Below are positions 51,101 to 59,787 of a stretch of DNA of 64,000 bases, piece by piece. Positions within the stretch are counted from its first letter, which is position 1. Each line of letters begins with the position of its first letter. Below the pieces are notes generated by a model. The model was given only the letters and a program-made list of their open reading frames with translations, ran no database searches and had not been told where the DNA came from. The position numbers were made by a program, and so were the translations under genes. The DNA comes from Acinetobacter sp. SAAs474 (GTDB lineage: Bacteria; Pseudomonadota; Gammaproteobacteria; Pseudomonadales; Moraxellaceae): the NCBI RefSeq assembly GCF_032823475.1, contig NZ_CP127915.1:2232001-2296000 (forward strand), written 5' to 3'.

Positions 51101-54100
51101 CAGTAAAAATAGTGAGGTGATTAATCAGGTTAGCTTTACTATTCCAGACAATTGGAAAGTAATTGCCCCAGATCTTTCAACAGGCTGGAGTGTTCAAGGC
51201 GATGGAATTACGGGTAAATACGTCATTCATTTTGATGATAGTCTAACTGAAGCGGAACGTGAGGCGATTTTAAGTCAATTTAAAATTTTGCCACCGGCGC
51301 ATAGCAGTAAGGATTTAAATGATCTGAAAGTGACGGTCACCACTACGGATACTAAAACAGATGCTACAGGTAAAGTATCTTCCGATACTGTAGAGAAAAT
51401 TTTGGACTTAGATATCAAAGTGACACCTGAAGCCGAGCGTTTAGAACAGATTGAAGGAACGACTGGAAACGACAGTAGCCATTGGAAACCAACAGATACC
51501 GATGGGGCAGCGACAGATGGTAACCATGATAAAAATACCGCAAATGGGGATAAAACAGCCGATTTAACCATGAATGGTGATCATGTTTATTCTTATGCTG
51601 TTGATTTAAATCAAAGTTTGGATTTTGTTTACGACCGTTCAATTGCGAATTATGATTCAAATACGATCTATCCACCAAATAGTATCTCGTTGAATACGTT
51701 CCTGAAAAATAATCCATTTGCATTTGAGGGACAACCATTTGAGATCAATCAAGATAATTTTGATCTCAAACAGGGCTGGTTTAACCAAGATGGTCAAGCG
51801 CTTCCAACTGATGTCACAGGCCATAAAGAACAAACCTATGCCAAACTAACTGGATTTACCGGAGATAAAGCGACACAGGTCAATGCAACATTTGAGTACT
51901 CTAAAGACGGTGGTATTACTTGGCAGCCAGCAGATGTAATCAATGGCCATGTTGCGGTGCCAATGGAGTATTTAGATCATGTACGTGTCAATATTCCAGA
52001 TATTTATAATGATGGTTTATTTGCTATTAAAGTTGAAGCTTTAACCGTTGATACCGATGAAGATGATGGCTCAAAAGTTTATGCAGTAAGTGGCACAGCT
52101 TGGTTAACCAATATTGTGGTATTACCGACGGCAAGTGATGTAACCTTACAAGTTAATCAACGTGTCGTGATGAATGAAGACTCAAGTAAAGAATTATTTA
52201 TTCGTACTCAATCTACTGATGCGAAGGAAAAGTTTGAAATTAATATTAAAGGCTTACCTGATGGTTCTAAAATTGAGCTAGATGGTCATGTTTTTAATAC
52301 AACAGATCCGACGACATGGAAGGTGGGCGATAAATATGAATTGACTCAGTCGACAGATGGTACTTTTAATTTAAGCTTAAAAGATATGAGTACCGGTGCC
52401 ATCAAGCCAATTTATACGCCACCGCTCAATAGCAATACCAATGGTGATAATACTGAACTTAAAGTTACTGCACAGACTGTAGATAAATCCAATGGCTTTA
52501 CTTCAATTGGTGAAGAAACTACTTTACCAATTGATATCTCCGTGATTGGTGTACCTGATACGCCAATTGTAGATCTTAACTCGGATCTGGTTTGGGATGA
52601 AAATACTTTAGATAAGCATGGTGTTACTGAAAATACTGCATCATCTACAAATCAAGCCAATATGATTGATTTGGCTGAATTTATCAAAAATATTCAATCG
52701 GGTGAGTTAACAAGCACACCACATGATCATTCTGAAACGGTGAGTTTACGTATTACTGGCTTACCAGAAGGCTTTGATTTGGTGGATGCACAAGGTAAGC
52801 CTGTGGTAACCTTATTAGGTGGTGACGGGGAAAATCGTATCTGGCTGATTAGTCAGGATGATATCGCTAAAGTCAGTATCAAGTTGCCTGTTAACTATAG
52901 TGGTGAACAAAGCTTTATTGTACAACCTGTTGTTACGGAGAATGATGGTAGTTCGGCACTCTTTCCTAAGCAGGAAGTCAACTTCACTGTTAATCCTTCA
53001 CCAGAAGTGACCTTGGCAACGTCATCCAATGTTTGGGAAGATGAAGTAGATGGTAAACTTGGCCAATTGAATCTTTCTAAAGTTTATCAGAATGGCGATC
53101 AAAGCAATGAAGAGATTGTGGCGATTCGTATTTTGGCACAGCAATTAACGGATCAAAATATTATTCTGTATAAAGATGCAGCAGGTACAGAAAAGCTGGT
53201 TGCAAATGCAGACGGTTATATTTATCTGAATGCAGATGATGCAGTCTATGTACGTGGGCCAGCCAATTTTAGTGGTGAAAAAGTCATTGATATTGAATAT
53301 GTTGCTAAAGATAGCTATATCAATGACAAAGGTGAAGTTGTCACTAAATACTCTGGTCAAACTGATAGCTTAGATTGGTCAAAAGCAGAGACTATTGAGC
53401 ATCAACTTAACTTTAAACCTGTGACAGATGATGTATTGTTGACGATTAATGCCATTGAAGGACAATTGGGGCAAACGGGCTTTGAGGCTGTCAAAAACAA
53501 TCAAGAGATTACTGTTTCTTTAGATATTTCTCAGGTTGTAGATGAGTCTTCTAAAAAGGCAGCAGATAGTACACGAGAAAATGAACAGGATTATGACTTT
53601 ACTGTAAGTGAAGGTGGTGAGCATATTAATTATTATATGATTAATAATGTTCCTGAAGGGATTATTGTTAAAGGTGCGTATTATTTAGGTGAAGGCAAAT
53701 GGATGCTCGAAGCTAAGGGTGATTTTACTGGAATGCTTAAACAAGACATTACCTTTAAAATGACCGAATATGCACCAGGTGATTTAAAAAATCATCCAAT
53801 TACCATTGATGTCTTTACCCAAGATAAGTCTGAAGGTGAAGTGAAAAAAGCCAGTGTGACATGGGAGTTGAGTACTGATTTCTCTGGTCAAGAAGGTGAA
53901 GATGTTGTGCCGCCGAGTCTTGAAATTGATGTTAAAGACTATATTGCCACAGAAGATATCAAATTTAGTTTAGATCAGTTGGTTGATGTAAAAGAAATTG
54001 ATTTTGGTACTAGTACTGAATTGGACATGGTTATTACAGTTCGTACTGAACCAGGCGATGGCATTGTTTTAGAAGGAATGGAATCGAAACAAGCCATTGA

Positions 54101-56030
54101 AAATGGCCAAACTGTCACCATATGGTATAAAGTGGTGAGTGGTGTAACTGAGTCTAATATTGATGCAGAGTTGGCAAAAGCATTACAGCAAATTCAGGTC
54201 AATACAGGATTAAATCAAAACAGTAATGCCAATAATCTGAACAAGATTCCAGAATTAGATATTTCTATTTCTTTGACTAATTATGCCACTGGAGCTTCAG
54301 GAAGTGCTTCAGGAAGTTCGGATGTAACGATTTTACCGGCAACAGATAAAGCTGAAATCAGCATCAGCGCTGGCGAAACCATTGAAGATAGTCAAGCGAT
54401 CATTCCGATTGCGATCACTGTATCTAATGCAGCAGATCAATCAGGTGACTGGAAGATTGTAGATGGTAAAATGTATTTTACCGTAGCTAGTGATGTTTCG
54501 GGGACGTTGACCTATAGCAATGGTCAAGTGGTGAAGAGTCTTACTGCTGCTGAGCTAAAACAACTTGGTATTGATCTTGGTTTGACAGATGGGCAACTGG
54601 TTTATGTGGTTGAAGGTGTTGAACCAAATACAGCAATCAATTTGCAATATCAGTTGGATGGGCAATCTCACGGTGTTAAAGGTAACTTTGAACTCAATGC
54701 TTGGGTACAAAATCAGGAAAATGCATTAAGCTCAAATGGCTCAACTCAGGTTGTTATTTCTGATGGTCAAGGCCAATTGGTCATTAAACCAGTGAATAAT
54801 ATTCCTGTACTTGAAGTTATTGCTCAAGGTAACGAGCAAGATGGTACTGGTCGTTTGGCGAGTGGCAGTATTCAATTGAATTTTGCCAAGTTTGAAAACA
54901 TGCCTCATCAAACGGGTGAAGTATTATATTCCGCTGTGTTACAAAACATTCCGGCTGGCTTTATTATCTATTATGGCGAGGATGAAGCGAGTGCCAAAAT
55001 GGCTGTCAATGCTGGAGAAGGAGTTTGGTCATTACCAATTACAGCTAATGAATTACCAAAATATATCTCGATTAAACCACCTGCAAACTGGAGTGGCACA
55101 CTAGATGATATTAAATTGACTGTTTCAACAGGTGAAACAACATTAAAACCAACAACTTCAGAATATGAATTTGATTTAGTGGTGAAACCTGTTGCTGATG
55201 GTATTCAAGACTTTGTACCGACGTATAGTTTTAATGAGAAAGGTTCAATCTCTACTGTATTAAACTTAAATATTGGTATGCGTGATCCTTCTGCAGCAAC
55301 GAACTCTACAGCAAAAGATCAACATACTGAGGTAACGGATTTAATCCTAAAAGGCTTTACGGATCCAGCGGCAATCTTTATTGCCAATGGTGTTGAAATT
55401 AGTGCTGATCGTATTACGTTAATCCAGGATAACAATGGTGTGTATCAATATACCATTACTGGCTTAACACAGACTGAGCTAGATCAACTGGAAATTGTAC
55501 ACAAGAATACCAATGGCCAATTGATCATTAAGGCAGAGGCTTATACTTATGAAGTTGATCTAAATGGCAATAAAGTCAGTGAAAATAGTGCAACTAAAGA
55601 TGCTGACTTTAAATTCCAAGTTAGTGGAGTTGCTGAAACAGCAACAGCAAGCCTGATGTTACTGGATGATGATCAGGATACCACCAACACATCACAGACG
55701 CATTTTGCATCTGATACTGATGGAATTTTACAAGGCCATACAGGTCAGGACTACTTTATTTGGGATACTGTACCTGATGAAGATATGGTCACCCGAGTTC
55801 AGGATTTCAATCCAGATGAAGATCAGCTTGATGTAAGTCGATTATTGGATCAACTGGGTTGGGATGGTGAACGTCCATTGAGCGATTTTATGTCTTATAC
55901 ACAAAACGGTGAAGATGCTGAGTTGGTGATTGGCAAAGATTCGAATTCGGTCACCATTATTGTTGAAAATAATGACTGGTCAAATATTGAAGGTCTGATG
56001 AAGTCTGATGACTTCAAAGCAGATAATTAA
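48102..56030 (+). CDS. Giant repeat adhesin secreted by type I secretion, N-terminus missing
   Basis: An ORF of 2642 codons. The first 14 or so residues (48102-48144) are antisense to the L,D-transpeptidase gene; true adhesin sequence starts at 48145 in the middle of a repeat (VTLHAPVDHVDTSVEDTLKF). Then come a VCBS-like repeat (residues about 60-180, DDSPIARDDANRIVEDAAPV), a T1SS-143-like repeat, Ig/cadherin-like units (YKPNPNFSGTDSFTYTT, several EDxA/NEDxS linkers), many further beta domains, and at the C-terminus a type I secretion signal region (ILQGHTGQDYFIWDTVPDED, MVTRVQDFNPDEDQLDVSRL). The expected N-terminal retention/prefix module, signal and promoter are absent. Genes for its exporter follow. 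It should mediate surface attachment and biofilm when intact. Confidence 0.85.
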   Translation: MLLSGIFKASLFSDHVTLHAPVDHVDTSVEDTLKFDVPYQVKDEHDATANGVIKVTVEDDSPIARDDANRIVEDAAPVSGNVLDNDQVGADGHGQVTHVGNTALFNGEVTVVGKYGSLTIHADGSYTYTLDNSKPEVQALSKDQVVTEEFAYSMRDADGDQSDAKLTISITGQNDAPVINTDAKAVVSEEGFTDANPDADGNTDTTNSAVFTGYINVTDVDRDAELTYQFTGVPNNFVDLGPKGLTSNGDPVVWIFDKNSPNKITGQANGKDVITITLDAKTGEYNVTLHAPVDHVDTSVEDTLKFDVPYQVKDEHGATANGNITVTVEDDSPILVKNGETIVLDEKYLPLGSATDSTQTTVTGTLDVKWGADNGSQKDAQFTEQTKAELMKWSNNSFNPNKLTISFANDMHTLIAKDGDKVLFEVNLLINANGNVEYQFTLKGAFDHDALTELNLPFDSIKITDADGDSVTGSFNVVVKDDNPDPKLVQKMEVNEDLYIPNGGKPTNTINTNADATGTNTQIDGKVSHNNWVKTPHGEAMVNPNGTITYKPNPNFSGTDSFTYTTTKDDGTQVQHTVEVVVNPISNDPPKLTTNTKEILCTPEDTTLKLGLKTPQVSDNVDQNGVTAGDQPERLGAITLTLSGAGTTTVTLGDGGKNTGAILVDGNGQPLKLNANGKYTIVLVNADGTLHASHTTDIKLDQSNVNYLTVEQYEKIQAQPGENRHENFEVKVTVTSYEVDADGRIDKNAIGVGSTPNNLADDKPGIGATNSETVKVTVQAVTDNAALTFDTAVTIKAADFVSGNQNNQANQDHSYTVSYDATKAIPKATVTINEDYSFNLKDITNINFNDLDGSEQRSIKIENPLDSGGDIRVFYNGKWHDLPVGGEPLIILANSGLAGQTGHESSFPDIKIAGAQNQSQNINGIKVTINTQDTDSDKAACGDPIAEKNLTDNSVIINLEVKPVAGDITISNVSTLEDTAVAFLAGLKVTDKNQNSVTATSKNSEVINQVSFTIPDNWKVIAPDLSTGWSVQGDGITGKYVIHFDDSLTEAEREAILSQFKILPPAHSSKDLNDLKVTVTTTDTKTDATGKVSSDTVEKILDLDIKVTPEAERLEQIEGTTGNDSSHWKPTDTDGAATDGNHDKNTANGDKTADLTMNGDHVYSYAVDLNQSLDFVYDRSIANYDSNTIYPPNSISLNTFLKNNPFAFEGQPFEINQDNFDLKQGWFNQDGQALPTDVTGHKEQTYAKLTGFTGDKATQVNATFEYSKDGGITWQPADVINGHVAVPMEYLDHVRVNIPDIYNDGLFAIKVEALTVDTDEDDGSKVYAVSGTAWLTNIVVLPTASDVTLQVNQRVVMNEDSSKELFIRTQSTDAKEKFEINIKGLPDGSKIELDGHVFNTTDPTTWKVGDKYELTQSTDGTFNLSLKDMSTGAIKPIYTPPLNSNTNGDNTELKVTAQTVDKSNGFTSIGEETTLPIDISVIGVPDTPIVDLNSDLVWDENTLDKHGVTENTASSTNQANMIDLAEFIKNIQSGELTSTPHDHSETVSLRITGLPEGFDLVDAQGKPVVTLLGGDGENRIWLISQDDIAKVSIKLPVNYSGEQSFIVQPVVTENDGSSALFPKQEVNFTVNPSPEVTLATSSNVWEDEVDGKLGQLNLSKVYQNGDQSNEEIVAIRILAQQLTDQNIILYKDAAGTEKLVANADGYIYLNADDAVYVRGPANFSGEKVIDIEYVAKDSYINDKGEVVTKYSGQTDSLDWSKAETIEHQLNFKPVTDDVLLTINAIEGQLGQTGFEAVKNNQEITVSLDISQVVDESSKKAADSTRENEQDYDFTVSEGGEHINYYMINNVPEGIIVKGAYYLGEGKWMLEAKGDFTGMLKQDITFKMTEYAPGDLKNHPITIDVFTQDKSEGEVKKASVTWELSTDFSGQEGEDVVPPSLEIDVKDYIATEDIKFSLDQLVDVKEIDFGTSTELDMVITVRTEPGDGIVLEGMESKQAIENGQTVTIWYKVVSGVTESNIDAELAKALQQIQVNTGLNQNSNANNLNKIPELDISISLTNYATGASGSASGSSDVTILPATDKAEISISAGETIEDSQAIIPIAITVSNAADQSGDWKIVDGKMYFTVASDVSGTLTYSNGQVVKSLTAAELKQLGIDLGLTDGQLVYVVEGVEPNTAINLQYQLDGQSHGVKGNFELNAWVQNQENALSSNGSTQVVISDGQGQLVIKPVNNIPVLEVIAQGNEQDGTGRLASGSIQLNFAKFENMPHQTGEVLYSAVLQNIPAGFIIYYGEDEASAKMAVNAGEGVWSLPITANELPKYISIKPPANWSGTLDDIKLTVSTGETTLKPTTSEYEFDLVVKPVADGIQDFVPTYSFNEKGSISTVLNLNIGMRDPSAATNSTAKDQHTEVTDLILKGFTDPAAIFIANGVEISADRITLIQDNNGVYQYTITGLTQTELDQLEIVHKNTNGQLIIKAEAYTYEVDLNGNKVSENSATKDADFKFQVSGVAETATASLMLLDDDQDTTNTSQTHFASDTDGILQGHTGQDYFIWDTVPDEDMVTRVQDFNPDEDQLDVSRLLDQLGWDGERPLSDFMSYTQNGEDAELVIGKDSNSVTIIVENNDWSNIEGLMKSDDFKADN
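48145..48237 (+). repeat. 93-base direct repeat, copy 1 (at the junction)
   Basis: Identical to 48958-49050, offset 813 bases (271 codons). Copy 1 begins exactly where adhesin sequence begins. Confidence 0.9.
48958..49050 (+). repeat. 93-base direct repeat, copy 2
   Basis: Identical to 48145-48237; inside the adhesin coding region, in the same frame. Confidence 0.9.
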
Positions 56031-56045
56031 GTTTCAGGTGGTAAC

Positions 56046-56077
56046 CCACAGGATGATGTCAATTATCCTGTGGTTTT
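56046..56077 (+). terminator. Hairpin between adhesin and TolC-like genes
   Basis: CCACAGGAT and ATCCTGTGG form a 9-bp stem with a 10-base loop, then TTTTAAT. It may cut or reduce transcription into the exporter genes. Confidence 0.65.
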
Positions 56078-56168
56078 AATGCACTAACAGAAAAGACTTT
56101 GGTCAAGTACTCCGGTGCAAAAGTTGATTATTTCTATGTATCTTGTATTGAAGAATTAAGGAAACCCT

Positions 56169-57527
56169 GTGAAGTTTAGTATCCTAACAAAATCTACCCT
56201 TGCATTATTATTGACTTATGTAACGAGTCAAGTATCCGCTGAAGATTTAAAATCAGTTGCTAAAACAGCAATTGAAAAAAATCCGGAAGTGCAAGCTCAA
56301 TGGTATAATTTTGTTGAAGCAACCTCGAATCAAAAGCAAGCCAAAGCAGGCTATTTACCAAAACTTGATTTTAATGTGATTTATGGTCAAGAAGATCGTG
56401 AATTTGACCAACGTGGTTGGTTCAATCAGGGACAAACTGAGTTAACATTTACCCAAATGTTATTTGATGGCTTCCGTGTGAAAAGCCGTGTTCAACAAGG
56501 TGATTTTGCTGCATTAAAAAGTTATTATGAACTGAATGATGCTGTGGAACGTAAAGCATTAGAAGCATCACAGGCCTATATTGATGTTTTACGCTATCGT
56601 GAATTAGTTCGTTTAGCACAAGCTAACTTTGACAATCACCAGCGTGTATACAATCAAATTCAGCAACGTGCACAACAAGGTGTAGGTAACCGTGCAGATT
56701 TATCACAAATCTCAGGCCGTTTATCTTTAGCACAAACCAACTTAATGACAGAGCAATCCAACTTAAATGATGTATTGTATCGCTTTATTAGTATTGTTGG
56801 TTATGAACCTAAAGAGTTGGATCCGGTTGTATTAGATACTGATATTCCAGCATCATTGGATGGGTTAATTGATGCAACTTACCAGCATAATTATAGCTTA
56901 CGTGCAGCATTGAGCAATGTTGAATATGCGCAAGCGAATGTTCAAGAGCAAAAATCGAATTTTTATCCGAATTTGGCTTTTGTTGCGCGTACAGGATACT
57001 ATAAAAACCGTAATAGTTTTGATTCATGGAATGACGAACGTGAACATGGGCGAGACAGTATTGTTGAATTACGTTTAAACTATAATTTATTTAATGGTGG
57101 TGCAGATAAAGCGGCTTATAATTCTGCCAATGCGCGTGTATTAAAAGCACAAGATACCAAAAATCAAATGTGTTTAGATCTACGTAAATCAGTGTCGACA
57201 GCATTTAATAATGTTAATAACCTAGAATCACAAATGCAATGGCTACAACGTCATCGTGATGAGTCTGCTGCTGTTGTGAAAGCATATAATGATCAATTCG
57301 ATATTGGTCGTCGTAGCTTGTTGGATGTTCTTGATTCAGAAAATGAAGCATTTCAATCGAATCGTAGTTATGCGGCTGCACAATATGAGTTAATGAAAGC
57401 ACAACTGCAAATTCTTTATAGCACTGGTAAATTATTACCAGCACTGGGTGTGCAGCGCGATAACCTTCCTACCACTTCCGATATTACTGATCATGAATTA
57501 GATACTGCAAAGGTATGTGCTAGTTAA
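56169..57527 (+). CDS. TolC-family outer membrane protein of the adhesin exporter
   Basis: A 452-residue protein with a signal peptide (LALLLTYVTSQVSA, cut before EDL) and two copies of the outer membrane efflux protein repeat, each with coiled-coil helices (EATSNQKQAKAGYLPKLDFN; NVQEQKSNFYPNLAFVARTG). It is the outer membrane channel of a type I secretion system, LapE-like by position. Start is GTG 56169 after AAGGAAA. A second hairpin zone separates it from the ABC gene. Confidence 0.9.
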   Translation: MKFSILTKSTLALLLTYVTSQVSAEDLKSVAKTAIEKNPEVQAQWYNFVEATSNQKQAKAGYLPKLDFNVIYGQEDREFDQRGWFNQGQTELTFTQMLFDGFRVKSRVQQGDFAALKSYYELNDAVERKALEASQAYIDVLRYRELVRLAQANFDNHQRVYNQIQQRAQQGVGNRADLSQISGRLSLAQTNLMTEQSNLNDVLYRFISIVGYEPKELDPVVLDTDIPASLDGLIDATYQHNYSLRAALSNVEYAQANVQEQKSNFYPNLAFVARTGYYKNRNSFDSWNDEREHGRDSIVELRLNYNLFNGGADKAAYNSANARVLKAQDTKNQMCLDLRKSVSTAFNNVNNLESQMQWLQRHRDESAAVVKAYNDQFDIGRRSLLDVLDSENEAFQSNRSYAAAQYELMKAQLQILYSTGKLLPALGVQRDNLPTTSDITDHELDTAKVCAS

Positions 57528-57553
57528 GTCAAGTCATTCATGGTTTAGGTTTC

Positions 57554-57631
57554 ACCTTTAATATTGACATTAAAGGTTTTTAGGGTCATTCCTAAAATTT
57601 TGAGAGTTTTGCTCGGGATGAGCAAACTCTC
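57554..57631 (+). terminator. Two hairpins between TolC-like and ABC exporter genes
   Basis: First, ACCTTTAA / TTAAAGGT (57554-57577) followed by TTTTAG. Second, GAGAGTTTTGCTC / GAGCAAACTCTC (57602-57631, one bulge) followed by CTTTTC. Both look like terminators or processing sites. Confidence 0.55.
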
Positions 57632-57651
57632 CTTTTCGCTTAGGTGTAATT

Positions 57652-59787
57652 GTGGCAACAAATAAACTTTTTGATCCCTTAGTCGCATGTTTAATCCGGG
57701 TTGCTAAAGATAATCAAATTCATCTTACTCAAGACGGAATACTTTCAGGTTTACCTCTCCCCAATGGTCGTTTAATCCCTGCGTATTTTAATCGAGCTGC
57801 AGAGAATGCAGGATTAAGCAGTAATTTAGTTGTTCAAAGCTTAAATCAAGTTAATGTTTTTTTGTTGCCTGCGATTTTATTATTAAAAAATAATTCCGCA
57901 TGTATTTTATATAAATTAGACTTTTCTAAACAGATGGCAACAGTCTGTTTTCCAGAAGTCAGTGATACTGTGACTGAAATCGAATTGTCTCAATTGGCTG
58001 AACAATATTTGGGTACAGTGATTTATCTAAAACAGCGTCAACTGGTGATTGATTCCAATATTAAAACACAAAAAACCAATAAGCATTGGTTTTGGGATGT
58101 GATACATCAGCATCGTACGATTTACAAAGACATTTTATTAGCAGCATTCATGATTAACATTTTTGCGCTATGTTTGCCTTTGTTTATTATGAATGTCTAC
58201 GATCGTGTAGTGCCCAACCATGCAATTGATACCTTATGGGTATTGGTCATTGGTATTATGATTATCATTAGTGCTGAAGTGCTGCTTAAATTGGTGCGAA
58301 GTTATTTTGTAGACTTGGCAGCCAATCGTGCAGATACCAAATTATCAGCATTTATTATGGAGCGCGTGTTAGGTAAACGTCTAGAAACCAATACTCAGTC
58401 GATTGGTGCTATGGCATCAAGTATTCAATCTTATGAATCTATTCGTTCTTTTACCAGTTCAATGACATTGATTTCTGTGATTGACTTACCGTTCTTTGTT
58501 GTATTTTTAATTGTGATCGGCTTTATTAATTGGGTCTTTTTAATTCCATTAATTATTGCCGCAGTAGCAATTGTTCTTTACGCACTTTCCACACATATTC
58601 GACTTAAAACATTGTCTGAATCGATGACTGAAGCATCACAACAACGTCAAGCGTTTTTGGTGGAAATGTTAAACTCACAAGAAACAATTAAGAGTTTTAA
58701 TGCTGCAACACGAATGCAAAGCGTTTGGGAACGTACGTCTGGTTTTGTGATTCATTACTCGTCAAAATTAAGATTTTCAGGCGGATCGGTTGGCCAAGTT
58801 GCGGCTTGGATTCAACAAACTGCAGGTGTTTTAATTATCTTGATCGGGGTATATCAAATTGTCAACGGTAACTTATCACAAGGTGCCTTAATTGCTTGTT
58901 ATATGTTATCCAAACGTGCTTTAGCACCAATTTCACAACTTGCTAATCTTTTAACCCAGTATTATCAAGCGTCTAGTTCTTTACAACAACTGAATCAAGT
59001 GGTGGATGCAGAGCAGGAACGCGATATCACAAAAGGCTGGGTCAGCCATCCGAATTTACAAGGTCATATTGAATTTAAAAATGTATCTTTGAAATATCCT
59101 AATGAAACGAAAGATGCTTTAAATAATGTTTCATTCAGTATTAAAGCGGGCGAAAAGGTGGCTATTCTCGGTAAAATTGGTTCTGGTAAAAGTACCATTG
59201 AAAAAGTGTTACTGTCTTTATATCGTCCCACTGAAGGTGCTGTTTATATTGACCAAAGTAATTTAGCGCAGATTGACCCTAACGAATTACGTAGTCAAGT
59301 TGGTTATATTCCTCAAGATATCCAATTATTGAATGGTACGCTGTTGTCTAACATTACCTTGGCTAATCCACATATTAATCGAGCTGGCCTAGAGCAAAGT
59401 TTGATGATATCTGGATTAAACCGAATTCTAAAAGATCAAGAAGATGGATTATCGATGCAAGTCGGTGAAGGGGGACGAAAATTATCTGGTGGTCAGCGTC
59501 AAGCGGTTGCAATTGCACGTGCGATTGCTCAACAGGCACATATTCTGATCTTTGATGAGCCAACCAGTGCGATGGATGTAAATATGGAGAATCATGTGAT
59601 TAAATCATTAAAAAATTACATGACACCTCATCATACTCTATTGTTGGTTACCCATAAGCCTGAACTGTTACAACTTGTTGATCGTATTATTATTTTAGAT
59701 TCAGGGCGAATCGTTGCAGATGGTCCAAAACAGCAGGTTCTAGATACATTCTTTTCTAAAAAACAGACTGTTGAGGTGGCATCGTGA
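57652..59787 (+). CDS. Type I secretion ABC transporter (LapB-like permease/ATPase)
   Basis: A 711-residue exporter. Residues 1-140 form a C39-like domain without the catalytic Cys context (LFDPLVACLIRVAKDNQIHL), typical of RTX-adhesin exporters. Transmembrane region about 160-430. ATPase: Walker A AILGKIGSGKST, signature LSGGQRQAVAIARA, Walker B ILIFDEPTSAMD, H-loop LVTHKPE. It spans the inner membrane and powers adhesin export. Start is GTG 57652; its stop overlaps the next gene's GTG (GTGA at 59784). Confidence 0.93.
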   Translation: MATNKLFDPLVACLIRVAKDNQIHLTQDGILSGLPLPNGRLIPAYFNRAAENAGLSSNLVVQSLNQVNVFLLPAILLLKNNSACILYKLDFSKQMATVCFPEVSDTVTEIELSQLAEQYLGTVIYLKQRQLVIDSNIKTQKTNKHWFWDVIHQHRTIYKDILLAAFMINIFALCLPLFIMNVYDRVVPNHAIDTLWVLVIGIMIIISAEVLLKLVRSYFVDLAANRADTKLSAFIMERVLGKRLETNTQSIGAMASSIQSYESIRSFTSSMTLISVIDLPFFVVFLIVIGFINWVFLIPLIIAAVAIVLYALSTHIRLKTLSESMTEASQQRQAFLVEMLNSQETIKSFNAATRMQSVWERTSGFVIHYSSKLRFSGGSVGQVAAWIQQTAGVLIILIGVYQIVNGNLSQGALIACYMLSKRALAPISQLANLLTQYYQASSSLQQLNQVVDAEQERDITKGWVSHPNLQGHIEFKNVSLKYPNETKDALNNVSFSIKAGEKVAILGKIGSGKSTIEKVLLSLYRPTEGAVYIDQSNLAQIDPNELRSQVGYIPQDIQLLNGTLLSNITLANPHINRAGLEQSLMISGLNRILKDQEDGLSMQVGEGGRKLSGGQRQAVAIARAIAQQAHILIFDEPTSAMDVNMENHVIKSLKNYMTPHHTLLLVTHKPELLQLVDRIIILDSGRIVADGPKQQVLDTFFSKKQTVEVAS

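Noticed and set aside
48145..56030. CRISPR-like or tandem DNA repeat array in the adhesin
   Set aside because: The repetition is at protein-domain level with one exact 93-base pair; there is no regular short repeat-spacer pattern anywhere in the window.
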